A stretch of DNA of 6,234 nucleotides from positions 1-6,234 of the forward strand of contig JASLBO010000384.1 of the NCBI GenBank assembly GCA_030146605.1. The letters are read 5' to 3'. Each line of letters opens with the position of its first letter. Positions within the stretch are counted from its first letter, which is position 1. Below are positions 1 through 6,137 of this stretch, piece after piece. This stretch comes from Sphingomonas sp. (lineage in GTDB: Bacteria > Pseudomonadota > Alphaproteobacteria > Sphingomonadales > Sphingomonadaceae). The notes below the pieces were generated by a model that saw nothing but the letters and a program-made list of their open reading frames with translations, did not search any database and was not told the origin of the DNA. Position numbers and translations under genes: made by a program.

Positions 1-166
1 TGCTTTCGAGCGCGGCGTCGTCGGTGATCGAGACTTCGATCGGCTGCGGCTTGAGCGTCTCCGCATTGGGCGTCGCGAGAAAGCCGACCGAAAGCAGCCC
101 GAACAGCGCCACGTGGCCGGCAGCCGCCACCACGAGGCCGCCTATCTCTGCGCGAGTCAACGCCAT
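1..166 (-). CDS. tolA: TolA, N-terminal part (runs off the window)
   Basis: This is the first 55 codons of the inner-membrane protein that links the TolQR motor to the outer-membrane partners TolB and Pal. The start is the ATG at 166, four bases after the tolR stop. Visible features are a short cytoplasmic lead (MALTRAEIGG), one hydrophobic segment at about residues 9-30 containing His18, and the beginning of a periplasmic stretch. In E. coli TolA and TonB a conserved His in this anchor contacts the motor; equating His18 with it is inference. The identity rests on position directly after tolQ and tolR plus the topology. The long helical domain and C-terminal domain are outside the window, so a TonB-like energy transducer cannot be excluded. 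No strong Shine-Dalgarno is seen, which suggests coupling to tolR translation. Confidence 0.8.
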   Translation of the reverse strand, partial: MALTRAEIGGLVVAAAGHVALFGLLSVGFLATPNAETLKPQPIEVSITDDAALES

Positions 167-170
167 GGCA

Positions 171-608
<438 letters not shown>

Positions 609-616
609 TCAGCGCT

Positions 617-720
617 CCCCTTCCGCTTGCGGGAGGGGTCGGGGGAGGGGCTGGCCGCTAGCAGGGCAGAGGGCGAGGACGTACAGCCCCTCCCCTAACC
701 CCTCCCGCAAGCGGAAGGGG
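617..720. repeat. Large imperfect inverted repeat between tolQ and tolR
   Basis: Two 37-bp arms at 617-653 and 684-720 are reverse complements at 35 of 37 positions (mismatches at 640 and 641), separated by a 30-bp spacer. Each arm is itself partly palindromic: CCCCTTCC and GGGAGGGG flank a short GCTTGC centre. The G/C tracts and 'CCCTCCC...GGGAGGGG' make-up resemble dispersed intergenic palindromes that I recall from sphingomonad and related genomes, but copy number cannot be checked here. Transcribed from the minus strand, the pair could fold into one very stable hairpin in the tolQ-tolR message. There is no T-run after it, so it is not a classical intrinsic terminator. Confidence 0.85.
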
Positions 721-739
721 GACAAGAGAGTCGCCCTTC

Positions 740-1429
740 TCACGCGTCCATCTCCAGGCGGCGGCTGAGCGTCGCGTGGAAGCCGTCGGCGAAGCGGTTG
801 AGCCGCGCCTCGACGCGGTTGATGCCATGGCTGTAGCGATTGTAGGCGATCACCGCGGGGATCGCGGCGAACAGGCCGATCGCGGTGGCGAACAATGCCT
901 CGGCGATGCCGGGTGCCACCACTGCGAGCGACGAATTCTGTTCCGCGGCGATGCTGGTGAAACTGCGCATGATGCCCCAGACAGTCCCGAACAGCCCGAC
1001 GAACGGCGCGACCGCACCGACCGTGGCAAGGAAGTTCAATCGATCAGCGAGGCGATCGATCTCCTGCGCCACGGTGGCGCCCATCGCAGTGGCGAGGCGT
1101 TCGCGGGTGCCTTCGCGGTCGATCGACTTGCCGGTGGTCGAGCGGCGCCACTCGGTGACCCCGGCGGAAAAGATCCGCGCGATCGGCTGGTCGCGGGTCG
1201 AGGCACGGCGATGGAATTCGTCGATATCGTCCGCCTCGCGATATTCGGTCTCGAAGCTGGCGATACCCTTCTTCACCGAGCCGATGCGGAAGCCGAAGCT
1301 GAGGATGATCGCCCAGGTCCACAGGCTCGCCAGCAGCAGGCCGATCATCACGCCGCGGACCACCCAGTCTGCCTGGAGGAACAGGGCAACGGGCGACATG
1401 GTCGCGGCGGCGGTATTCAGAAACAACAT
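740..1429 (-). CDS. tolQ: TolQ, MotA/TolQ/ExbB proton-channel protein
   Basis: TolQ forms the membrane pentamer that, with TolR, turns proton flow into motion of TolA during cell-envelope constriction. Starting at the ATG at 1429 gives 229 residues, essentially the E. coli length (230). Three hydrophobic segments lie at about 24-46, 132-155 and 168-195, with a large cytoplasmic loop between the first and second. The channel motifs GLFGTVWGI (Thr149) and EALFATAIGLFAAIPA (Thr182) contain the threonines that line the proton path in the family. The open frame extends 36 codons further up, but that stretch lies inside ybgC and is basic and unlike TolQ, so 1429 is preferred. An in-frame ATG at 1399 is a less likely start. 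It begins seven bases after the ybgC stop. The conserved ybgC-tolQ-tolR-tolA order supports one transcript. Confidence 0.95.
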   Translation of the reverse strand: MLFLNTAAATMSPVALFLQADWVVRGVMIGLLLASLWTWAIILSFGFRIGSVKKGIASFETEYREADDIDEFHRRASTRDQPIARIFSAGVTEWRRSTTGKSIDREGTRERLATAMGATVAQEIDRLADRLNFLATVGAVAPFVGLFGTVWGIMRSFTSIAAEQNSSLAVVAPGIAEALFATAIGLFAAIPAVIAYNRYSHGINRVEARLNRFADGFHATLSRRLEMDA

Positions 1430-1436
1430 ATGGAGT

Positions 1437-1883
1437 TCAGTTTCCCTTCCATAGCAACGGTTCGAACGCCGCCATCCATTGTGCCGGCTGGCGCCGCGGC
1501 CGACCTGCCGGGGAGACGAACGCCGCCTCGACTTCACCAGTGGCCACGATTGTTTGCGCCCGCATGACTCGTTGCTGAATGGTCACTGCGGCGGCACGCA
1601 TCGAGACAAGCCGGCTGACGACGTTCAGTTCCTCGCCGAGTCTCGCCGGCGCACGATAATCGAGCCGGACGCTGCGCAGCGCATAGGCACCCTCGCCGCT
1701 CTCGAACGTCGCGCGCTGATCGATCCCGGCGGCGAGCAGCATGTCCGAGCGCGCGCGCTCCAGATAGCGCAGGTAATTGGCGTGGTAGACCACGCCGGTG
1801 AGGTCGGTATCCTCGAAATACACGCGCAAACCGAAATGGTGCTCGAGGCCCTCGAAGCGGCCCAAGGCGGAGAGCGCATGCAT
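1437..1883 (-). CDS. ybgC: YbgC-type acyl-CoA thioesterase of the tol-pal cluster
   Basis: This is a hotdog-fold (4HBT) thioesterase that hydrolyses acyl-CoA or acyl-ACP in the cytoplasm; its link to the Tol-Pal system is long conserved but its physiological substrate is unsettled. The 148-residue product contains the family signature YFEDTDLTGVVYHANY (residues 22-37). Asp27 aligns with the catalytic Asp18 of E. coli YbgC, followed by the typical YLERAR helix start. A later 'DYRAPARLGEEL' segment fits the conserved strand region. Compared with E. coli there is an N-terminal extension of about nine residues (MHALSALGR). The start ATG at 1883 has AAGG seven bases upstream; the overlapping ATG at 1879 is out of frame. 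It follows ruvB after 44 bases and precedes tolQ by seven. Confidence 0.93.
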   Translation of the reverse strand: MHALSALGRFEGLEHHFGLRVYFEDTDLTGVVYHANYLRYLERARSDMLLAAGIDQRATFESGEGAYALRSVRLDYRAPARLGEELNVVSRLVSMRAAAVTIQQRVMRAQTIVATGEVEAAFVSPAGRPRRQPAQWMAAFEPLLWKGN

Positions 1884-1927
1884 GAACGGGCCTTAACCAA
1901 GGTGGCGACTCGGGGGAACCCCTGCCC

Positions 1928-2950
1928 TCAGTCGAACAGCCCTTCCTGCGCGGTGGGCGGCGGATCGAGCCCGAGATGCTTCCAGCCCGCCGCGTTGAGG
2001 CAGCGCCCGCGGGCCGTCCGCGCGATCATGCCGATCTGGATCAGATAGGGCTCGATCACTTCTTCGATCGTATCGCGCGGCTCGCTGAGCCCCGCGGCGA
2101 GCGTCTCCACCCCGACCGGACCGCCTCTGTAGATGTCGGCGATCATCATCAGATAGCGCCGGTCCATATTGTCGAGCCCGAGCCCGTCGACCTCGAGGCG
2201 GGTCAGCGCCGCGTCGGCCACCCTGGCATGGACGGTCTCCTCGCCCGCCACCGTCGCGAAATCGCGGACGCGGCGCAGCAGCCGGCCGGCGATCCGCGGG
2301 GTGCCGCGCGCGCGCCTTGCGATTTCGTGCGCGCCGTCGGGAGCGACATGGAGATCGAGCAGCGTGGCGGCACGGGCTACGACGCGTTCGAGCTCTTCTA
2401 CCGTATAGAATTGGAGGCGGATCGGGATGCCGAAACGGTCGCGCAGCGGCGTGGTCAGCAGCCCCTGCCGGGTGGTCGCGCCGACAAGGGTGAAGCGCGG
2501 CAGATCGATACGCACCGAGCGTGCCGAGGGGCCTTCGCCGATCATGAGGTCCAGCGCGCGATCCTCCATCGCGGGGTAGAGGACTTCCTCGACCGCGGGA
2601 TTCAACCGGTGGATCTCGTCGATGAACAGCACGTCGCCGTCCTCGAGATTGGTGAGCAATGCCGCGAGATCGCCCGATTTGGCGATCACCGGGCCCGAGG
2701 TCGAGCGGAAGCCCACCCCCATTTCGCGCGCGACGATCTGCGCGAGCGTGGTCTTGCCGAGCCCGGGCGGGCCGAAAAACAGGACGTGATCGAGCGCCTC
2801 GCCGCGCTGCTTGGCGGCTTGGATGAAGATGCGCAGATTCTCGCGCGCGGCACGCTGGCCGACGAACTCGTCGAGGTGTTTGGGTCGCAGCGCGGCGTCG
2901 ATGTCCTCGGGCTTGCGCAGGGGAGCGAGGATGCGGTCAGCGTCGGTCAT
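1928..2950 (-). CDS. ruvB: RuvB, Holliday-junction branch-migration ATPase
   Basis: RuvB is the AAA+ hexameric motor that, loaded by RuvA, drives branch migration of Holliday junctions in recombination repair. The 340-residue product has all the expected parts: the N-terminal [11 protein letters not shown] segment, Walker A GPPGLGKT at 60-67, Walker B with DEIH at 111-114, sensor-1 GATTR at 157-161, and the LRDRFGI arginine-finger region at 169-175. An AAA+ lid follows, with [13 protein letters not shown] near 273-285, and a C-terminal winged-helix ending in a GWKHLGL-type motif. Length is normal. The ATG at 2950 overlaps the preceding gene's TGA by four bases (ATGA), and a strong GGAGGT lies about 11 bases upstream. 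The gene is normally directly after ruvA; here a DUF6188-like gene intervenes. Confidence 0.98.
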   Translation of the reverse strand: MTDADRILAPLRKPEDIDAALRPKHLDEFVGQRAARENLRIFIQAAKQRGEALDHVLFFGPPGLGKTTLAQIVAREMGVGFRSTSGPVIAKSGDLAALLTNLEDGDVLFIDEIHRLNPAVEEVLYPAMEDRALDLMIGEGPSARSVRIDLPRFTLVGATTRQGLLTTPLRDRFGIPIRLQFYTVEELERVVARAATLLDLHVAPDGAHEIARRARGTPRIAGRLLRRVRDFATVAGEETVHARVADAALTRLEVDGLGLDNMDRRYLMMIADIYRGGPVGVETLAAGLSEPRDTIEEVIEPYLIQIGMIARTARGRCLNAAGWKHLGLDPPPTAQEGLFD

Positions 2951-3351
2951 CGCAGTCCGTCACCTCCGCCGACCGCTATCAACTCCGCCCCCTCATTGGC
3001 TTGCCAACTTTCGTACCCGCCCGATGTGGCCAGTATCTCGACCACGATGCCATTGGAGATCCAGATCCGTAAATCGGCAGTCGCGGGATCCAGACTGAAG
3101 GAAGTGACAGAACCATTTTCCATTAGCTCGCCCGCTCGCGCGGCAGCGTCGATGGGCGCGAGTAGGCCGAATTGATGGCCATGATCGAGATCGGTCAGCA
3201 ACACCCCTCGCTCGTTTCTGAGCCGCCACATCCCTTCCACGCAAATCGTGACGCCACCGCCGAAGTCGAGAACCCAGTCATGCTCACGGCGAAGCATTTT
3301 CACTTGCTTGCCGAGCAGTGCCGCCTCGATCCGTTGCCACGTGTTGTTCAC
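2947..3351 (-). CDS. DUF6188-like protein inserted between ruvA and ruvB
   Basis: The function is unknown. The 134-residue soluble-looking protein has no signal peptide or membrane segment. Recognisable parts are [16 protein letters not shown] (25-40), [19 protein letters not shown] (52-70), DLRIWISNG (93-101) and TSGGYESWQ (109-117), ending near a GGGDGL. This pattern resembles DUF6188-type proteins as I remember them; that assignment needs a profile search. It starts with GTG at 3351, which overlaps the ruvA stop (GTGA), with AAGG seven bases upstream. It ends by overlapping the ruvB ATG (ATGA), so it is very probably co-translated with both. Base composition is lower: three counted 60-base lines in the gene give about 55% GC, against 72% in one counted line of ruvB. 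That and the unusual position suggest later insertion into the operon. A role in junction processing is not shown by sequence. Confidence 0.85.
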   Translation of the reverse strand: MNNTWQRIEAALLGKQVKMLRREHDWVLDFGGGVTICVEGMWRLRNERGVLLTDLDHGHQFGLLAPIDAAARAGELMENGSVTSFSLDPATADLRIWISNGIVVEILATSGGYESWQANEGAELIAVGGGDGLR

Positions 3352-3944
3352 TTCGCCGCCTTGCGCAGCGCCAGCCGCACGAGCGCGTCGAGCGTCGCGC
3401 CGGCGCCGAGTTCGTCATTGGCCGCGCCCACCGCATTGCTCGCCTCGGCCGGCTTGAAGCCCAAATTCAGCAGTGCCGACACGGCATCGGCCGCGACGCT
3501 TCCCGCGGGCACCGGCGCGCCGGTGCCGCCGCCGAGCGCGATGCTGCCGACCTTGTCCTTGAGTTCGTTGACGATGCGCTGGGCGAGCTTGGGACCCACC
3601 CCGTTGGCGCGAGCGATCATAGCGGAATCGGCGCGGGCGACTGCGCTTCGCAGCTCGTCGGGGGTGAGGATCGACAGGATCGCGAGCGCGACCTTCGCGC
3701 CGACGCCCTGGACATGGGTGAGCAGTTTGAACCAGTCGCGCTCGTCGGCGGTGGCGAAGCCCATCAGCCGGATGAAGTCCTCCGCCACCAGCATCTCGGT
3801 GTGGATCGTCACTGCGCTGTCAACCGGCCCGAGTTTCTCGAGCGTCTTGGCCGAGGCGCCGACCAGATAGCCGACGCCGCCCACGTCGATCACCGCGTGA
3901 TCGGCGCCGGTCGCCGCCAGCCTGCCCCTCAAATGCGCGATCAT
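3348..3944 (-). CDS. ruvA: RuvA, Holliday-junction recognition subunit
   Basis: RuvA tetramers hold the four-way junction in a square-planar form and recruit RuvB. The 198-residue product shows the N-terminal OB-fold (about 1-63, beginning MIAHLRGRL), with the acidic pin Glu55-Asp56 that separates strands at the crossover. Two helix-hairpin-helix DNA-binding motifs follow at about 77-84 (HVQGVGAK) and 112-119 (RANGVGPK). After a flexible Gly/Ala/Pro linker (about 138-148) comes the small C-terminal RuvB-contacting domain (about 149-198). Length is normal. The ATG at 3944 lies in an ATGA that also ends a 45-codon ORF. There is no Shine-Dalgarno in the C-rich bases before the start, and a 10-bp hairpin ends 14 bases upstream, so translation may depend on coupling. 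The stop overlaps the next gene (GTGA). Confidence 0.97.
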   Translation of the reverse strand: MIAHLRGRLAATGADHAVIDVGGVGYLVGASAKTLEKLGPVDSAVTIHTEMLVAEDFIRLMGFATADERDWFKLLTHVQGVGAKVALAILSILTPDELRSAVARADSAMIARANGVGPKLAQRIVNELKDKVGSIALGGGTGAPVPAGSVAADAVSALLNLGFKPAEASNAVGAANDELGAGATLDALVRLALRKAAK

Positions 3945-4078
3945 GCGCGCGGGGCCGGCGTGTCAACCAGCGGATCGGTTGACACGCTTGACACTGTTTT
4001 CAGGTTGACAGCCTTGCTTGACACGGTCGCTTCGCGCGCGATCGGGGCGGCTGCAAGGCGGAAGGCCGGGAAGGTCAT
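3941..4078 (-). CDS. Possible 45-residue leader ORF before ruvA
   Basis: An ATG at 4078 opens a 45-codon frame whose TGA overlaps the ruvA ATG by four bases (ATGA). Its product would start [19 protein letters not shown] and contains repeated V-S pairs ([18 protein letters not shown]) because the TGTCAA repeats are read in this frame. It is rich in Ala, Pro, Ser and Val, with no membrane segment and no domain I recognise. No Shine-Dalgarno is seen before the ATG. The frame is also the in-frame continuation of ruvC after its TGA at 4121, with no further stop, so it could equally be leftover ruvC tail or chance. The only support for it being real is the exact overlap with ruvA, which matches the junction style of the neighbouring genes, and the lack of a ribosome site for ruvA. 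Confidence 0.3.
   Translation of the reverse strand: MTFPAFRLAAAPIAREATVSSKAVNLKTVSSVSTDPLVDTPAPRA
3959..3986 (-). promoter_or_regulatory. Perfect 10-bp hairpin just before the ruvA start
   Basis: The arms CGTGTCAACC (3959-3968) and GGTTGACACG (3977-3986) are perfect reverse complements around an 8-base loop. In the ruvC-ruvA message the hairpin would end 14 bases before the ruvA ATG, where no Shine-Dalgarno is visible. It could therefore affect ribosome access to ruvA, or as DNA be an operator for a dimeric regulator. There is no T-run, so it is not an intrinsic terminator. The structure is seen; any function is inference. Confidence 0.6.
3959..4024. repeat. Cluster of five TGTCAA/TTGACA motifs upstream of ruvA
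   Basis: Read on the minus strand, four direct copies occur at 4023-4018, 4010-4005, 3993-3988 and 3984-3979, and one inverted copy at 3966-3961. The direct copies alternate TGTCAAGC, TGTCAACC, TGTCAAGC, TGTCAACC, with start-to-start spacings of 13, 17 and 9 bases, which looks like a duplicated pair. Five hexamer matches in 66 bases of high-GC DNA is far from random. It may be a protein-binding array, a duplicated remnant, or coding repeats in the small ORF. On the plus strand the motif equals a -35 consensus, but no -10 follows any copy at the right distance. Confidence 0.8.
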
Positions 4079-4120
4079 GGCCGGTACATAAGCGGAACGC
4101 GCCCTTGTAGGAAAGCGAAA

Positions 4121-4609
4121 TCAGGTGCGGAGGCGGCGCGCGCTCGCAAGGTGGTGCGCATGGCAGATCGCCACCGCCAGCGCGTCGCCGGCATCGGGGC
4201 CATCGATCTTCACCCCCGGCAGCAGCCGCGCGACCATCGCATGGACTTGCGCCTTCTCGGCGCCGCCGGTGCCGACCACCGCCTTCTTGACGATGCTCGG
4301 GGTATATTCGCCGACATCGAGCCCCGCGCGCGCCGCCGCACACAGCACGACCCCGCGCGCCTGGCCGAGCTTGAGCGTCGATTGCGCATTGGAATTGACG
4401 AACACTTCCTCGCATGCGGCTGCTTCCGGCGCGTGGTCCAGGATCAGCGCGGCCAGCATCGCATCGAGATGCGCGAGGCGGCGCGCGAGCGCGGCCTGCG
4501 GATCGGTCTTGAGCTTGCCGTTGGCAAGATGGCTCAGGCGATTGCCTTCGGCGCGGATCAGGCCCCAGCCGGTGGTGCCGAGCCCAGGATCGAGGCCGAG
4601 GATGATCAG
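4121..4609 (-). CDS. ruvC: RuvC, Holliday-junction resolvase (CTG start)
   Basis: RuvC is the dimeric endonuclease that cuts Holliday junctions symmetrically with RuvAB. Read from the CTG at 4609 the product has 162 residues, close to the family's usual length (173 in E. coli). The four acidic metal-binding residues are all present: Asp7 in LGLDPG, Glu67 in CEEVF, and Asp139 and Asp142 in GPDAGDALA. The conserved [10 protein letters not shown] segment lies at about 77-86. No ATG, GTG or TTG exists in frame between the upstream TAG (4696-4694) and the conserved LGLDPG motif. The first ATG is at codon 51 (4459), which would delete Asp7. The CTG sits where related proteins, as I recall them, have their Met (MIILGLDPG), has GGAG seven bases upstream, and overlaps the preceding TGA (CTGA). 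A sequencing error turning ATG to CTG is the main alternative. Confidence 0.93.
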   Translation of the reverse strand: MIILGLDPGLGTTGWGLIRAEGNRLSHLANGKLKTDPQAALARRLAHLDAMLAALILDHAPEAAACEEVFVNSNAQSTLKLGQARGVVLCAAARAGLDVGEYTPSIVKKAVVGTGGAEKAQVHAMVARLLPGVKIDGPDAGDALAVAICHAHHLASARRLRT

Positions 4610-4803
4610 TTTTGAGCTCCGGCTGGCAAATCGATCTTTATCGTCGTTGTTACCGCGTTGTTCGGATTCGGGGCGAGAAGAATTACAAGTGCGCTAGCCA
4701 GCCCTAGAACACCCCACCAGTAAGAGCGGCGACGTAGGTCAACGATACCCCGTGCCACGCAATATATCGCAGCAGCAACCCCCGCCCAAAACCATGGGCT
4801 CAA
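4606..4803 (-). CDS. Small two-helix membrane protein between yebC and ruvC
   Basis: I cannot assign a family. From a TTG start at 4803 the product is 65 residues. It has two hydrophobic segments (about 3-22, [16 protein letters not shown]; about 30-44, [17 protein letters not shown]) joined by a short basic loop DLRRRSY, then a polar tail rich in Asn and Thr. This looks like a small inner-membrane hairpin protein with both ends on the same side. The TTG is chosen because GGAG lies eight bases upstream and the codon overlaps the yebC stop (TTGA). A GTG at 4848 would extend it by 15 residues into yebC but has no better ribosome site. Its stop overlaps the ruvC CTG start (CTGA). One counted line gives about 57% GC, lower than the flanking genes, so it may be a later addition. 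Confidence 0.7.
   Translation of the reverse strand: MSPWFWAGVAAAIYCVARGIVDLRRRSYWWGVLGLASALVILLAPNPNNAVTTTIKIDLPAGAQN
4607..4620 (-). promoter_or_regulatory. Ribosome binding site and CTG initiation codon of ruvC
   Basis: On the minus strand GGAG (4620-4617) is followed by seven bases and then CTG (4609-4607), a standard spacing. The CTG is the only credible initiator that keeps the catalytic Asp of RuvC. ATC codons at 4606 and 4603 are also near-cognate but weaker candidates. The site lies inside the last codons of the upstream membrane-protein gene, so ribosomes ending at its TGA would be placed directly on it. Confidence 0.65.
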
Positions 4804-5543
4804 CCCAATTTCTCCATCACTTCGTCGGAGACTTCGTAATTGCCCCACACCGTCTGGACGTCGTCATCGTCGTCGAGTGCGTCGATCAGCTTGAACAGGG
4901 TCGCGGCGTCGCCCTCCTCGACCGACACCATCGTCTGCGGGCGCCAGGCGAGCTTGGCGCCCTCGGCCTCGCCGAGGACGGGCTCGAGCGCCTTGGCGAC
5001 TTCGTGGAGGTCGCCCTGCGCGGTCCAGATCTCATGGCCGTCCTCGGAGCTCGTCACATCCTCGGCGCCGGCCTCGAGCGCGGCCTCGAACACCTTCTCG
5101 GCGTCGCCCGCGCTCGCCGGATAGTTGATCAGGCCGATCCGGTCGAAGGCATGGCTGACCGAGCCCGGCGCGCCGAGATTTCCGCCATTCTTGCTGATCG
5201 CGGTGCGCACGTTGGTGACGGTGCGGTTGCGATTGTCGGTCAGCGTCTCGACGATCAGGCTGACGCCGCCGGGGCCGAACGCCTCGTAGCGGATCTCTTC
5301 GTAATTCTCGGCATCGCCCTTGCTCGCCTTGTCGATGGCGCGCGCGATATTGTCCTTGGGCATCGACTGCGCCTTGGCGGCATTGACCGCGGCGCGCAGG
5401 CGCGGGTTCATGTCGGGATCGGGCAAGCCCATCTTGGCTGCGACGGTGATTTCGCGGCTGAGCTTGGAGAACATGCCCGAGCGCTTCTTATCCTGCGCGC
5501 CCTTGCGGTGCATGATGTTCTTGAACTTGGAATGGCCTGCCAT
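4800..5543 (-). CDS. yebC: YebC/PmpR (TACO1-family) translation/regulatory factor
   Basis: The 247-residue product has the universal YebC start [18 protein letters not shown] and the usual family length. The following [15 protein letters not shown] and [21 protein letters not shown] segments form domain [17 protein letters not shown] (about residues 117-132) is the typical domain II sequence, and the acidic [16 protein letters not shown] near the end is also characteristic. Family members were long annotated as transcription regulators (PmpR); newer work on YebC and mitochondrial TACO1 points to ribosome binding and relief of stalling at proline runs. The open frame continues 23 codons further up, but the conserved N-terminus fixes the ATG at 5543. 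Upstream, GAAGAGAG is only a weak ribosome site. TTGCAC (5599-5594) and TAGAGA (5575-5570), spaced by 18, are a possible but unconvincing promoter. yebC next to ruvC is a common arrangement. Confidence 0.97.
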   Translation of the reverse strand: MAGHSKFKNIMHRKGAQDKKRSGMFSKLSREITVAAKMGLPDPDMNPRLRAAVNAAKAQSMPKDNIARAIDKASKGDAENYEEIRYEAFGPGGVSLIVETLTDNRNRTVTNVRTAISKNGGNLGAPGSVSHAFDRIGLINYPASAGDAEKVFEAALEAGAEDVTSSEDGHEIWTAQGDLHEVAKALEPVLGEAEGAKLAWRPQTMVSVEEGDAATLFKLIDALDDDDDVQTVWGNYEVSDEVMEKLG

Positions 5544-5607
5544 GGCGCTCTCTTCGGAATGGGAGGGTCTCTCTAGGCCAGCGGCGGGCCAAGGTGCAAT
5601 TGGTTCA

Positions 5608-5767
5608 CGCAAAGGCGCGGAGGCGCGAAGATATTGTTCGCGCAGAGGCGCAGAGGACGCAGAGGCGTTTGGCGCGGCGGTGCTGGATCAGCGCCAGACT
5701 TTCGGCCATTTGATGGCGGGCGCTGCGCGCCGACTGCGATCTCTGCGCCTCTGCGCCTCTGCGCGAA
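5608..5767. repeat. GCAGAGGCG-type repeat with inverted arms between gapR and yebC
   Basis: Arms at 5637-5664 and 5741-5767 are reverse complements over 27 bases apart from a one-base bulge (A5657), separated by 76 bases. Each arm is built of short units such as CGCAGAGG. A more diverged stretch of the same type (GCAAAGGCGCGGAGGCGCG) lies at 5609-5627. This 'cgcagaggcgcagag' family is a dispersed intergenic repeat seen in many bacterial genomes, often mis-translated as peptides like RRGAEAQR. It fills most of the 239-bp gap and could form a stem-loop in the transcript; no T-run follows. Mobility or function is not shown. Confidence 0.8.
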
Positions 5768-5782
5768 ATCTGCCGCTGCCGA

Positions 5783-6022
5783 TCAGTGCAGCCCGAGCGC
5801 GTTGCGGTAGGTTTCGAGCAAGGCGTCGGCCTCGTCGCGGTGATGCTTCTCCATCTTCCGCAGGCGGACGATGTGGCGCATCGTCTTGGTGTCGAAGCCG
5901 GTCGACTTGGACTCGGCATAGACGTCCTTGATGTCGTCGGCGATGCCCTTCTTCTCTTCCTCGAGGCGCTCGATCCGCTCGATGAAGAGGCGCAATTGCT
6001 CGGCGGAAACGGAATCGGACAT
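5783..6022 (-). CDS. gapR: GapR/UPF0335 (DUF2312) nucleoid-associated protein
   Basis: The 79-residue, mostly helical protein matches the GapR family: [20 protein letters not shown] at 8-27, then [28 protein letters not shown] (29-56), and a C-terminal helix ending [10 protein letters not shown]. In Caulobacter, GapR wraps overtwisted DNA ahead of forks and RNA polymerase and helps type II topoisomerases relax it; it acts in the cytoplasm on the nucleoid. The first half is a likely coiled coil for dimerisation, and the basic residues of the second half (Lys46, Arg49, Arg53, Arg55, Lys56 region) suit DNA contact. The start at 6022 has AGGAG six bases upstream. Alphaproteobacteria sometimes have more than one UPF0335 gene, so orthology with Caulobacter GapR rather than a paralogue is likely but not certain. 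Confidence 0.9.
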   Translation of the reverse strand: MSDSVSAEQLRLFIERIERLEEEKKGIADDIKDVYAESKSTGFDTKTMRHIVRLRKMEKHHRDEADALLETYRNALGLH

Positions 6023-6061
6023 AGAACACTCCTGCTGGTGGGGCGCCGCTCCCGCACAGGG

Positions 6062-6073
6062 CCGCAGCTGCGG
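6062..6073. repeat. 12-bp perfect palindrome upstream of gapR
   Basis: CCGCAGCTGCGG is a perfect palindrome lying 40 bases before the gapR start. It is flanked by GGG on the left and, after one unpaired T, CCC on the right, so a slightly longer bulged stem is possible. It could be an operator or a weak transcript hairpin, but a GC-rich palindrome of this size can also arise by chance. The surrounding 6023-6137 gap holds no gene that I can see; TTGAGC (6134-6129) and TTTAAG (6113-6108) are a poor promoter match with 15-base spacing. Confidence 0.35.
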
Positions 6074-6137
6074 TCCCGGGGATCGGCGAGGAAGATGGAA
6101 GCGCGCGCTTAAAGGACGCGGGCGCCGGGCTCAAGTG

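Noticed and set aside
617..720. Intrinsic terminator between tolQ and tolR
   Set aside because: The hairpin is strong but no T-run follows on the minus strand, and termination here would cut off tolR and tolA.
1430..1537. N-terminal extension of TolQ by 36 residues
   Set aside because: The extra sequence lies wholly inside the ybgC 3' end, is Arg-rich, and is absent from the normal TolQ length of about 230.
1884..1927. Terminator or promoter in the ruvB-ybgC gap
   Set aside because: The 44-base gap has only a short GGGGTTCCCC palindrome with no T-run and no -35/-10 pair; it looks like a plain operon spacer.
1976..3175. Plus-strand open frame of 399 codons, longer than ruvB itself
   Set aside because: It lies antisense to ruvB and the DUF6188-like gene. 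Its translation is Asp/Arg/Ala-rich low-complexity sequence with no domain, typical of antisense frames in high-GC DNA.
3979..4023. Array of plus-strand -35 promoter boxes (TTGACA) driving antisense transcription
   Set aside because: At 16-18 bases downstream of each TTGACA the sequence is GC-rich with no TATAAT-like -10; no plus-strand gene follows.
3963..4415. Minus-strand open frame of 150 codons across ruvC and the ruvC-ruvA spacer
   Set aside because: It is a shifted frame within ruvC; its Arg/Gly/Ala-rich product lacks domains and the real ruvC frame holds all catalytic residues.
4752..5576. Plus-strand open frame of 274 codons
   Set aside because: It is antisense to yebC, whose protein sequence is unmistakable; the plus-strand product shows no recognisable family.
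5605..6057. Minus-strand open frame of 150 codons across gapR and the downstream repeat
   Set aside because: It reads gapR out of frame and then translates the GCAGAGG repeat into RRGAEAQR-type peptides, a known artefact of this repeat.
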